NCBI GenBank assembly: GCA_038030265.1
Contig: CM075942.1
Coordinates: forward strand, 46,218,751 to 46,282,750
Length of the DNA: 64,000 bases
Source: Corythucha ciliata
Taxonomy: Eukaryota > Arthropoda > Insecta > Hemiptera > Tingidae
Direction: 5' to 3'
Of the stretch, positions 1 to 10,219 are shown one piece after another. A program made the translations under genes and the position numbers. Position 1 is the first letter of the stretch. Each line of letters opens with the position of its first letter. The notes under the pieces are model-generated. The model was given only the letters and a program-made list of their open reading frames with translations, did not search any database and had not been told where the DNA came from.

Positions 1-189
1 AACGGGGCTATATTTCTGTGGTTGGACCTTGGCTGTCGACAGCGCTCTCTCAATCGAATAGTTCCAACTTCTCCTCCCTCTACTTTCGTATCCAAAGAGG
101 TTCCAAAGATCTAATTATCAATGGGTATTTTTCAAGCCGAAGTAGCCAGAAAAGGGATCTTCTGGCGTGGGCAAGACCCATATTGACAA

Positions 190-660
190 GCTATACTTTT
201 ACCACGGCAACCGTTGCTATAGTAACCGTTACCATGCAACCGTTACTATAGTAACCATTACCATGGCAACCGATGCTACGGTAACAGTTGTCATTCACAG
301 GTGTGTGACAATGGAACAGTAGGTACCATGGAAACTGTTATCACGACAACCATTATGGTCACGATTACAATGGAATAGTACCATGGTAACTTTACCATGG
401 AAACTGTTACCATATCAACGGTTGCCATGATATCCATTGCATTGACATTGTCATTGTTACCATAACAATGGTTTCCATGGTAACCGTTGTGGTAACAGTA
501 GCTCTGTTTGTGAACTGCCCTGCACTGCACTACACTTTTTCTTCGCGAACAGACATGATTACAATGGAACAGTACCATGGCAACTTTACCATTGCACAGC
601 AAAGGTTCTCTTAGTAACGGTTACCATAGCAACGGTTACTATGGTAAAGGTTACCATAGG
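190..660. repeat. Minisatellite-like region rich in X-box palindromes
   Basis: The stretch is built from degenerate repeats of a 14-bp imperfect palindrome of the type GTTACCATAGCAAC, mixed with ACCATGG. Four copies fit the RFX X-box consensus GTHNYYATRRNAAC exactly, at 213-226, 242-255, 471-484 and 620-633. At least six more are one or two bases off, for example 272-285, 337-350, 406-419 and 456-469. RFX factors bind such sites in ciliary-gene promoters. Whether these are real sites or a satellite that happens to resemble them cannot be told from sequence. No gene start is visible nearby. Confidence 0.6.
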
Positions 661-1289
661 TAGAGCACTATAGTTATCACACAGGTAAGGACAGCCTTCA
701 TCTTGGGACCCAACGTGATAAATAAGATAAGGTGACTATGGTATCTTGCCATTTGGGAATTCAACGTTTAACGCCTAATATTGTGAAATATAATTCGTAT
801 AAGTGAAAGGATTTGTACTTTTCATGGAAATCTCGAATTTTTAGCGTGCGCGAAACACAGTGCGATGAACACGACCGTACCACAGCTGCCCATTCACGTG
901 CATTTCGTCTACATAGTACTTAGTTGTTGTCACGTTCACGTTGTGGTTAGAACATATCATCAGAGGAAATTAATTCAACTTCTATTTTGAAAATTATTTA
1001 TGAATAATTAAAGAAGGGTAGGAACCGACGATGAAAACAATCACCACTGCAAAAAAGACAAAAAAAAGGCCGTATCGCTTTACATCTGAAAGTATTAAGT
1101 AAGACTAATGAAAATAAATCGGTTTGGCAAAGAAAACGTTTTCGCAAATTTAATTTGCTATTAATTTTATTCAAAGAGGGAAAGGGTGGTCTTTGGCGTT
1201 ACGACGTTTACGGGCTGAAGTCATAAGAACAAAATTAGTCACATTTTCCGTGACCCACTGCAGCAGTTCAGTCGATTTCCAATTTTTCT
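661..1289. other. No recognisable feature
   Basis: A+T-rich single-copy-looking DNA. I see no open frame with protein-like content, RNA gene or inverted repeat here. Confidence 0.5.
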
Positions 1290-1720
1290 TATAGTATGTT
1301 CACTCCCCAGCTACCCCAACACACGGAGAAATAAAAAAGTTCGTACATACAGGCTTTAACAAATTTTTGATTAAATAATTAGAACACAAATGCATTCTTA
1401 AAGAAAATCAAAACCAGAGGGTTTGAAGTTATCAAGAGATGATACTGTATCAATTTTATCTCCAGGGTCCCAATATGGAGGCTGTCTTTACTCGTAGTTT
1501 ATAGAGCCTTAACATAGGTTAGCCAAATCTAAAAAAAAAAATTATAACACATTTCCCTCAACTTTACAATAATTATTTGTGTAAATCAGCTCGCTGGTGT
1601 GAGTTAACTTAGGCAAGAAAAAATCCAAAACTACAGTTTTCACGTAGCTGATGCTAATTACCTTAGGCTACGATTACTATGCATGCGATTTCTGCCAAAA
1701 ATGTGTTCTGACGAGCTCTG
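1290..1720 (+). repeat. Dispersed repeat, partner at 27670-27820
   Basis: Two blocks match the later region in the same order and strand. About 1300-1340 resembles 27673-27712 (shared CTACCCCAA and GGAGAAATAAAAAA-like core). About 1665-1710 resembles 27772-27817 (shared TATGCATGC followed by AATGTGTTCT). The spacing differs (about 365 versus 100 bp), so one copy has gained or lost sequence. The nature of the element is unknown. Confidence 0.45.
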
Positions 1721-3164
1721 ACGAATTCGCTTAAACAAACAAACGTCTGCTTTTCAATGAAAGTGGTTACTATAGAGAAATCCTCGTCAGAACACGTACG
1801 GGGGACAAACTCGTCAGAACAAATTTTCGTCAGAAGTCGCATGCATACAACGGAAGCCTTATTCGCCAATTTTCCCAAATTCCTTAACACAGACTCTTTA
1901 TCTAAATTCCCTGGCTCTATCCTAAGCTTATTACTACGTATCTAGGAAGTCTATGCAACTAAATAAAATGCTTCAGTTTTAGACTGGCAGGAGGCCTCTA
2001 AAATGATGAGTGAGGGGGGAGGGATAAAACTGTAAGGTGTAGGTGGTAAAATTAACACTAACATCCCCCCCTCCAATGTTTTGCTACTTGTGCCCCTGGT
2101 TACAGCTTCTTGGAGTACGTGCTTTGCTGCGGTTGGGGCTTATTGGGTCATTGTGCTGTGTTGGGGCTTTCTTGGTGGTTTTGGAGTTAGGCTGTGACAG
2201 GAGCTTTAGTTTGGTTGGATGCAGGCGTTTTGAGAAAGAAGTCTTACGCTGAGTACCAGCGTGAGTCAAAAATTTGATAGCACTGGGTCTGTTACTCTCC
2301 CAGGTGAAAGGGTCCCATTGAGTAACAACCCTGGGCCCGATTATTCTCTCTACGCTCAAAACCTCGGAAGGTTCAGATCCGCCTCTTCCCGGTTTCCCGG
2401 GCCATATTAAAGGCAGTTTTTAGAACTAAATTTTATGAACAAATCAGATTCGAAAAGAAAAACGATAATCCATTAGCCGAATCGGCTCCGAAGAGCCGAT
2501 ATTCGGAGCTAAACAGCAGAGTGTAGGCTCCATTTTCTTTGACTTTTCGTTTTGTTAAGTTAAAAATTGAGATCCTGTAGCAAAATCTCTAGGTTTTGAC
2601 AAATTAGCCAGACACTGGGGACACAATTTATGCTTTTGGCAAAATGGACCGTTCATAGCTATATGAGTGTCATGTTGGGTTAAATTGATAATTCTTCTAG
2701 ATTATTAGATATGACGAAGCTTAGATTCCTGTTTCACTGAGTACATTATAGGCTCAGAGACGATGGAAGGCCGAACAATCATGGCAGACAAATCTCACAC
2801 TCGTTAAAGTAGATAGAAAGAGCGGCCATGTCCCATGAGCTAATCCTGTTTGAGACCAACGAAAATTATTGCCTTGACACGTCTTAATGAATACATATAA
2901 TTAACGTCCTTATATTGTGGAAGTCAGGAAATTTCGTATTTGAAACGTCAGACTCTATTAGGATTAATGAATTAACGCTGCGTTTCCTTCTTGTGGCCCA
3001 CAGATTTAATTTTCAATTTGATCTAATCTATAAAACTAGATCTAGTCTGTATATAGCCTTGGGATCAACTAGAAATCACAAATCATCAGAACAATTTAAA
3101 AAACACAAAAAACAAAATAAAGTGGCGTTCTCGTTTTTCTGTTGCCACTGCTACCCTTTTAACG
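1721..3164. other. Unassigned; small hairpin at 2243-2265
   Basis: About 2040-2420 is more G+C-rich than its surroundings but no reading frame resembles a protein I know. A 9-bp stem with a 5-base loop sits at 2243-2265 (CTTACGCTG / CAGCGTGAG, one G-T pair). A short stretch near 1947-1980 resembles the inside of the MITE at 54971-55104. Nothing else stands out. Confidence 0.35.
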
Positions 3165-3415
3165 TTCACCAAGGAAGTTTCAATTTTTCAAAAACATTTT
3201 TTTTCGATGAGGCATATCAGTCCTTCCATGCAGGCAAATAAATAATTAAAAATTTAAAACCCTTCAGAAATATTTCTTATTTATTAAAAAAAGTTCGTAT
3301 ATTCGAAATCCCGCCAAAACGAAAATTTTCCGCAACGTAACATCCCTTGTATTCTCTGTCCTTGTCTTTCCTCCAGATATCTTATCTGTTTATCCTCCAT
3401 TATTTTATTATTGGA
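3165..3415 (+). repeat. Dispersed repeat A, partner at 50515-50765
   Basis: The block aligns by eye with 50515-50765 in the same orientation. Shared landmarks in order are GAGGAAGTTTCA-like, TTTTTTTTCG, ATTAAAA, TTCAGAAATAT, CCAAAACGA, TTTTCC(G/A)CAACGT and CTGTCCTTGTC. It carries no long frame, so it is probably a piece of an old non-coding element. The partner copy lies next to a TIR element at 50795. Confidence 0.55.
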
Positions 3416-5173
3416 GAGCTCTAGTAGAAAATAAGGCAAAGAAACACAAGTCGCTCCCCGACAGCAACGTTACAGGTGATTTTTTTCGAAGGCACTGATG
3501 ACACAAACATGCTAGCTGGCGTGTTTGAAATGACCTAAAACTTCAAAAATCGCGAATTTATTAACTGTTGGGTTATTTTACGAACGGATCAGGATTTGTG
3601 CTCTATGTTAGTGTAAATAAACTTTAAAAAATAGATTTATGAATAATTTCTGATCCATGAAACTTCCTCATTCTAGTAATTGTTGAGTTCTTCTCCCCTC
3701 ATTGTTGTTATTGTGATGACAATAAGTGCTTGGAGTCTCTGTGAAAGGGTCGAAAAAATACTAATTACAGTCTCTTTGAAGCTAAATCTCCCTTCACATT
3801 TTCACTCGTTGGACAATTGAAAAATGCATCAAATCCCACCCGTGCGGGTTTCTCAAGCCAACGACGTTATAATTGAAGACTGAATAGGGACCTTGGGGGA
3901 GAACCAACTAATTTTCCCGACTAACTGCGATTTAGTAGAAGAAAACAGGATTTCCGGAAAAGCGGTGTTGGGGTGGGGGTTGCGGTGAAAAATTGATTAT
4001 TTCTAACCACGTAGGCTACTGAAAAAAAAAAACAATCTTTATTCTCATTTAAAAAAAAAACGGAAGTCAAGTTTTTTCTATTTATTTTTAATTATGAATT
4101 CGGTGATGTCAAGACGATAAAGTATACAAAACCGGTATGCTGTTTTTAAATCGAAGACAGGATTCCTTTTTATTAAAAAGGATTGCCTTCCTCCTGTTTT
4201 ACACTATCAACAGCCTCTGCGTATTTAAAGCGCTTTCATTTATTTAAAAACAAGAAGACCTAAGGGCGGAAACGTCGTAAAATCGAGGGTTGTAGCGTAA
4301 ATAAAAAGTAGACCAGTTCTTCAATGATTTTAAAAAGGGATATTGTGGTTAAAAAAATACTGAAAAGTGGATCAAGGTTAGACATCGTGGTGCAGTAAAA
4401 TTGAAAATAAGGAAAAAGCAATGGATCAGGGTGATTTTTATGGAAAAAGATGTATGAAAACGATTAATAAAAAAAAAGGTTTTAAATTTTTTGAGCCTGG
4501 GAAACTTCCAATGACCTTGAAAGTAGAGTGGAATTTTGAGATCGACAAACACCACACCTAGAACCTTAGTGAAGGGGCGGGGGGTCTTTCATTCCAGACT
4601 TTTTTTTTTTAATTTTTCCTGGAAAATGAACTTTGCTTGTCCATCCAGGTAGCCTGAGATGATTAACGCTTCGTATAGGATAATCTCTCTAGCATTCCCT
4701 GTTAAAAGAGTTCAACGCACGGATTAAAACCGGTCGAGGAAGCCGAGATTGAAGAAAGGGAGAGGGATAACCCTTTTAAAGGAATGTGGGAGACAAAAAA
4801 AAAAAAAAAAAACTGGGAGTGAAGAGGAAAATCAAAATAAATTACGAGCTAACACGAAACTGCAATTGCAGTTTAATCAAACCGAGTAAGGAGGCATTCC
4901 CTTCTTGTACTGGGTTACTATTAAAATTCGAGAAGTTATTTCAGTTAAAGTATCAAAAACTTAGAAATCGTTGTCATCAGCTTATAGAATTAAAACAATC
5001 GCCTGGCGTTTCACATCCCACGGCTCTTCATCGTTGGAAATTTCTGGACAATTTTATTACAATGTTGGAGGAATTTATTACAAGGTGAACTAAATTACTG
5101 CGCAGTTAATGGAGTGCCTGAAATTTGGTTATTAATTACAGCGAGTATACCGTATTGGCTGCTTCTCAGCAAT
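3416..5173. other. No recognisable feature
   Basis: A+T-rich with several A or T homopolymers (for example 4021-4031 and 4795-4812). The open frames here are low-complexity and do not resemble proteins. Confidence 0.4.
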
Positions 5174-5212
5174 GGTATAGGATAATAGGTATAGGATAAT
5201 AGGTATAGGATA
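5174..5212. repeat. 14-bp tandem repeat, about 2.8 units
   Basis: Units of GGTATAGGATAATA begin at 5174 and 5188, with a partial unit at 5202. The units are identical, so the array is recent or slippage-prone. Confidence 0.85.
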
Positions 5213-5539
5213 CAATTAATACAAATGACCTCATCGCAAGGAGGCGAATTCTTCCTTTTCCGAGGGATCAGAAGGGGAAAAAACTGGCATTATTCAATGT
5301 TTTCGTATGCCGCTCCTCACCTTTCTTTTGATCACCATTTACCAAGATATTAAACCAAAAAATCTGGTTTTTGAACGAAATGGCAGCCCGATCCCGGATA
5401 CTCGGATTCACACTAACATCAGTTAGGCAAGGAACGGGATCACACCAGTAAGTTTGGCATGTTTCTACCGCTGAAGCTGACAGAATGAGACAATTTTGAA
5501 CGCGAAGTCAGAATTTTTCCTATACTTAAGAGCCACCAG

Positions 5540-6060
5540 TTACGATGCCCAGAGGTCCTTCTTTATAGAAAGGACGGTACTACTATAAACTTTGAGGCAC
5601 TAAGAGATCCTTAAAAGGACCCTAAAAGGTACTATGCACAATCAAAAAACTACTCAGATGCGGGCCTCATGGATGTGAGTGAAAAAAAAAATTAAAACAC
5701 AAGTTTTTTTCCAACATGAGTATAGTGATTCCTTAATCTACTCACAAGGGCGTTGCCAGGACTGGGAAATCCTCGAAACCGAAAGATATACTCGGAAACT
5801 GTCTATTCCTTCAAACTGCTTAATTAGCATTACATTAGGCATTTTGCGTTTAAAAACAAGAAAATCTCGAAATCCCCCCCCCCCCACGAGAAACTGATTT
5901 ACCACGGCACAAATTGGCGAATTTTTGTGGAAATACTGTCAATTTTTGCCATGAAACTATGGCAAAGTTGCTCGGAAACTGACAATTTCACCTCTCCCCC
6001 TGCCCCATGGACTGACATTTAAGCCGAAAACTGTTAATTGAGACCCCAGAATCTGATTGT
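5540..6060 (+). repeat. Dispersed repeat B, intact copy
   Basis: This copy matches the region 46440-47725 in the same orientation, but there the repeat is split by about 840 bp of retrotransposon-derived sequence. Shared landmarks in order are AGGACGG, GATCCT, a poly-A run with ATTAAAACA(C/G)AAGTTT, TCCTCGAAACCGAAA, TATTCCTTCAAACT and ACTGTCAAT. No coding content is visible. Confidence 0.6.
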
Positions 6061-6193
6061 AATCGGGGAGTGTGAGAAGCAAGGATAACTGTATACCGTT
6101 GAGATTGATTATTGTTTACTGGATATTTCACTTCAGTAGAAAGAGGATCGCGAGGAGATGAACAAAATTAATTCTGGGGTAAATGATGGCACT

Positions 6194-6332
6194 GGGGGCC
6201 TATTCTCTAAAATTAAAGCAATATGTTTTTCGAAGCAATATGTCTATTTCATTCATTTTATTCAAACAAATTAATGAAATAGAAACATTGCTATGAAAAA
6301 CATACGGTTTTTTTGTTAGAGAATAGGACCCC
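6194..6332. mobile_element. Short TIR element (MITE), related to 50795-51850
   Basis: The left end GGGGGCCTATTCTCTAA is the near-perfect reverse complement of the right end TTAGAGAATAGGACCCC. Inside, a second pair (GCAATATGTCTATTTCATT and its complement) makes most of the element a hairpin. The same TIR bounds the 1.06 kb element at 50795-51850, so both belong to one non-autonomous DNA transposon family. No clear target duplication is seen. It sits just upstream of a retrotransposon fragment. Confidence 0.7.
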
Positions 6333-6336
6333 TGAG

Positions 6337-6714
6337 TTTTTGATTGAAAAGTTAAATTCCATTGTTAAAGCGAGTGTGAAATAGATTAAAAACAAAGTAA
6401 GCCATAGGTCAGTAAAACTCAAATCTTGGTGTACAGCTGCGATTGTTATACGAGTATCAATTAGAAAAAGAGAACAGTTGAGGAAGCGTGTGCGACAGGA
6501 GCCGCTTAACGTTGGCTTAAGGAAGGAGAATAAAGATTACAGGAACAGGCAAAAAGTGTGATTTCGATGGCTAATAAATTGTATTATCTAAAACTATTGC
6601 ATGGAGCCAATGGCAATGGTAAAAAGGTGTGAAATGTTATTCGGGAATGTACAAATGAGCCTCAGTCTTCACATAGTGTAATCAAGGAAATTGATACTGG
6701 AGCAGATAACATTA
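6337..6714 (+). pseudogene. Non-LTR retrotransposon ORF2 fragment, linker region (part 1)
   Basis: Conceptual translation gives the basic, lysine/arginine-rich linker that lies between the endonuclease and reverse transcriptase of Jockey/CR1-like elements. Recognisable pieces include SWCTAAIVIRVSIRKREQL and LRKENKDYRNRQK. Several stop codons interrupt it. The reading resumes near 7500, so this is the upstream part of the same dead copy, separated by a TTAA-flanked MITE and a hairpin element. The endonuclease is not found upstream. Confidence 0.6.
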
Positions 6715-6715
6715 A

Positions 6716-7109
6716 GGGGGAGTTGCACATGTGTTTCCTCGACCCCCCTCCAATCATACCTCGCCTACTCCGCGTTACGGAAATTACCGCCGTATTTCTG
6801 CACCAATTGTGGACTTTAAGGGCTCATTTAAATCTTCAGGAAATTCCGCACAAGCGTACGGTCTTCCATTTTCATATTTCATCCCTAAAATAACTGTAAA
6901 ACGCACACAAACTTTTACCTTGAAAATTCACACTCTTTCGACGACTTATTTAGGAAAGCAAGATCGTACGCTTGTGCGGAATTTCCTGAAGATTCAAATG
7001 AGCCCTTGAAGTTCACGATTGGTGCGGAAATACGGCGGTGATTTCCGTAACGCGGAGTAGACGAGGTAAGATTGGAGGGGGGTCGAGGAAACACATGTAC
7101 AACTCCCCC
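6716..7109. mobile_element. piggyBac-type MITE with long TIRs
   Basis: The element has inverted arms of about 170 bp. The left arm begins GGGGGAGTTGCACATGTG and the right ends with its complement. It is flanked on both sides by TTAA (6712-6715 and 7110-7113), the target duplication of the piggyBac superfamily. A second, more diverged copy flanked by TTAA lies at 58478-58853. The element inserted into the retrotransposon fragment 6337-8560. No transposase is encoded. Confidence 0.8.
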
Positions 7110-7131
7110 TTAAAGTCTGTCCACTTATAGC

Positions 7132-7265
7132 GTTCCCCATTTGCACAAAATTCTGCATTTGGGCAGTTCATTTCCACCCGTCTTCACTGAATTAAATCAT
7201 ATGTTAGTGGAGAAGACGGGTGGAAATGAATAGCCCCGTTGCAGAATTTTGTGCAAACGGGGAAC
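7132..7265. mobile_element. Hairpin (foldback) MITE
   Basis: An inverted repeat with arms of about 58 bp and a short loop. The left arm starts GTTCCCCATTTGCACAAAAT and the right arm ends in the complement, GCAAACGGGGAAC. A separate 17-bp inverted pair (7111-7127 and 7502-7518, TAAAGTCTGTCCACTTA) encloses this hairpin, which suggests local rearrangement of the host retrotransposon. No target duplication is clear. Confidence 0.65.
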
Positions 7266-7499
7266 TCTATTAGTGATGGACTCTCGAGTGCGTTGCTTCA
7301 TTTCGATAGTTCGATTTGTTCACTCCCACAAAAAATATTTAAAGACCTCAACAACAAAACTTTTACTACGGGCACTATGGTTACGCATAAACGCTACACA
7401 GTGATCATTTGTCAAAATTATTCCCAGTGCGTTATTTTTAGGAGAAGGGGTAAAGGGAAAGCCAATTCCACTAAATTCAAGGGCGGGCGAGAGTCCATC

Positions 7500-8560
7500 C
7501 CTAAGTGGACAGACTTTAGTAATGAAACGAAGATAGCTGAGACTTTTAATTCTTTTTTTTCTGAAGTTGGGGCAAACATAAATGAGAGCTTTAAGGGAAT
7601 TGATAGATGTTATGAAGATTTGAAAAGAAGAATTCATTTTTTCTGTCTCCAGTTGATCATGTTGAACTTGAAAGATACATCTCGAAGTTAAAAAATTCTA
7701 ACTCGTTTTTTCCTGGTCTGATTTCAAACAATGTTATCAAGCAAATTGGTACTAGAGTATCTAGGCCCTTATCCTAAAATTTTAACTTAGTTTTTGAGTC
7801 TGGAGTTTTCCGTGGACGGTTTAAACAAGCCATAGTCATTCCTTTGTTTAAGAGTGGTGATAAAAGTGAAGTGGGTAATTACTGGCCTATAGCTGCAACA
7901 CTGTCTTTCTCCAAGTTGCTTGAGAAATGTATAAAAAATTGGTTATTGGAATTCCTAAGCAAGCATGACATAATATCGAATAATCAGTACGGCTTTCAGG
8001 CAGGGTTAGGGACGGATCACGCTATTTATGAATTGACTACTTTGGTCGCAGAGAAATTGGACCAGGGGTTCTTTGCTTTGGGAGTCTTTATAGATTTAAG
8101 GAAGGCCTTTGATTGTGTTCACCATCAAATATTGTTAAATAAGATGAGGAATTGTGGAATTAGAGGAACCGCTCACGACTTATGTGAACTTATTTGGAGA
8201 ATCGTTCTATTAGAACCAGAGTTGGTAAAGCTTTAAGTTCATCGAAAATTGTCAACATAGGTATCCCTCAGGGAACAGTATTAGGACCCATTCTTTTCTT
8301 AATGCATACCTCTGATGGATTTGCAAAGCAAAGGCCAAATAAGAGGATTTGCTGATGATACTGCGCTTGTTTTTTGGAATGTAGTATGACTTGGATTAGG
8401 AGTATGTCTTGAAAATACTTGGCATGAACTGCAGATTATTAAACAGTGGTTTGATAGCCACTTATTAGCTATTAATTTTGATAAGTCGGCCGTTTTGAGG
8501 TTTGGTATAAGTAAAATGTCACTATTTTTGTTTTCAAAGAGCATGAAATTCTGCGTTGAA
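7500..8560 (+). pseudogene. Non-LTR retrotransposon reverse transcriptase, broken (part 2)
   Basis: Reverse transcriptase pieces of the Jockey/CR1 group appear in order over three frames. They are KIAETFNSFFSEVG (about 7530-7570), the finger/palm block around GDKSEVGNYWPIAATLSFSK (about 7856-7915), FIDLRKAFDCVHH (about 8090-8130), IPQGTVLGPILF (about 8263-8298) and the catalytic FADD (8348-8359). A frameshift near 7630, a stop near 7775, a frameshift near 8195 and further breaks after 8298 make it non-functional. The thumb and 3' end are missing after about 8560. Original orientation is plus. The copy is older than the two MITEs inserted in it. Confidence 0.85.
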
Positions 8561-8875
8561 TGACGTTTGAAAAATTAAAATCCTTCTAGGCGTTCAGCCA
8601 CAATCGCCAGTCAACGTTTGGCATTTTTTAACATCCTCGCTTAACAGTTGACAACCCTAAAATATTAACGCCTAATTACGATGCTAATAGAATAGTTCAT
8701 AGATGTACGCATTCAAATTTAGGATGCAAATACCAATATTGTGGATATACTTCAGTGGGAAGATCGAGTCCTGAAGGGAATGTGCTCATGGGAGACACAG
8801 ATAGAATGGTTTTGATGTCTGACCAAATATTATTCATGATTCCTTTTGGGCGAAGTAGTGGAGTATTCTTCAAGT

Positions 8876-9060
8876 AGTTTACGAAGGAAGTAAATCTCTC
8901 CACAAAATATTTATTATTTCGGTTTGCCGGTTTTCGGTCTATTCTAGACTATTTTCAGACCCGTCTGAACAGACCGAAGATGTTCGCTAGAATGAACCGA
9001 AAACCAGCTAACCATAATAATATACATTTTTTGGAGTGATTATCTCCTTCGTAAAAAACT
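8876..9060. mobile_element. TIR element (MITE), about 185 bp
   Basis: Long inverted arms: left AGTTTACGAAGGAAGTAAAT, and right the complement of AGTTTTTTACGAAGGAGATA. The arms continue through a shared GGTTTTCGGT(C/T)(T/C)ATTCTAG block, leaving a loop of only about 30 bp. There is no coding content. The boundary is approximate. Confidence 0.7.
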
Positions 9061-9136
9061 AACTCTGGGAGCCCACCATATGAAAAATCCTGATCATTTG
9101 ATTGTCTCACATAGTCGCACCTGCAAATGACGTTTT

Positions 9137-9538
9137 TTATGGTCTAGGAGATAACACTTCTGAAATCGCCGGGCATTTTCCATGCCACAGGGGCGCATAA
9201 CTAAAGCGCATAACAGAGGGCGTTGAAAAATACTCCTTTGGGTGGTTTAAAAACGACTGGCGACAATAAAAAGTCGTTTCCCGCGACGGATAAATTGCGA
9301 AACCAATAAGCCATCCAATTTGATCGTACACAGCGCTATGAGCGAGCTTTAAAAACGTGAAATTCCGAGGCTTACCATAGTCAGGGGCTTTACTATTGAT
9401 GAATTTGACCTTGCCTTGGCGGAAAAATGAAGAAGTAGTGTTGCAGCCGCTGAAGGAAAGAAGAAACAAGATGTTTCGTTTTGCATCTTCCCCACCGCCA
9501 CTAACATGTCTCAGACATTGTCTCAGTCTGGGAATCAC
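9137..9538 (-). pseudogene. Fragment of a TE-linked protein with a GCNTTS motif
   Basis: A 133-codon open frame contains LLSFSGCNTTSSFFRQGKVK, which resembles a motif (GCDTTSxxxxGK) that I recall from large uncharacterised proteins of arthropod and cnidarian genomes, usually in multicopy TE-like families. Function is unknown. The frame is only a fragment. A second copy of the first about 140 bp lies in the opposite strand at 9755-10030. Upstream on the minus strand (about 9740-9580) another open stretch contains RFLWSKLGDDDTSEIARHY. A piece of it recurs on the plus strand at 9132-9180, so the locus is a rearranged inverted duplication. Confidence 0.45.
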
Positions 9539-9754
9539 ATTTTTACTATTTTACTATTTTTGACTCAGGGCTTTATTTGAAATTAGATGGTGATGGTGGT
9601 TTTCCAGTTTTTTGGTTGCGAAGAACCAATGTTCACACTCGCCAGCCGTTTTAAAGTAGCCCAAAGTGGTGTCGTTTACAAGCAGATAATGTCTGGCGAT
9701 CTCAGAAGTGTCATCATCTCCTAGCTTAGACCATAAAAAACGTCCTAAGCAATT

Positions 9755-10030
9755 CCCAGACTGAGAAATGTTAGTGGGGGTGGGGAAGATGCAAAACGAA
9801 ACATCTTGTTTCTTCTTTCCTTCAGCGGCTGCAACACTGCTTCTTCATTTTTCCGCCAAGGCAAGGTCAAATTTATCAACATCTTAGCCAAAAATCATTA
9901 CTTCAATGTTGCCTCAGGTTTTCTCGATCATAAGTAAGCCACTCCTAACCGGAATGCTGAGGCTGGGACTCAGGAACGGAGGGCAATGTCTCATCCAACT
10001 GAGATTCTTACTGTTCCAGAGGGCCCTCTC
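9755..10030 (+). pseudogene. Second copy of the GCNTTS protein fragment
   Basis: About 9768-9890 repeats the start of the minus-strand fragment at 9398-9538, encoding LLSFSGCNTASSFFRQGKVK (one Thr changed to Ala). It then continues with a degenerate block readable as FLDHK, stop, ATPNRNAEAGTQ. That resembles the (D)P(N/S)(A/S)TxxEIAEAG region I recall downstream of the motif in related proteins. The stop codon and shortness mark it as dead. Confidence 0.4.
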
Positions 10031-10219
10031 AAAAAACTCTTTCAACTTGGCAACGTTGTCCCCCGGTGAATTGGCCGCTCCCTAACATTTTTTCAGGACG
10101 TTCTTGCAGGTTCAGATGTGAAGGGACTGGCATATCAACGCAGGGCAATTGGGATGAAAATTCGCCCCGGATGGCTTGATACGCATCCACACGACTCAGG
10201 CTCCAGCGCCTGAGAAATA

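Noticed and set aside
7239..7691. 150-codon frame as a separate small gene
   Set aside because: Its second half is the retrotransposon RT start. The first half is hairpin-element and rearranged sequence.
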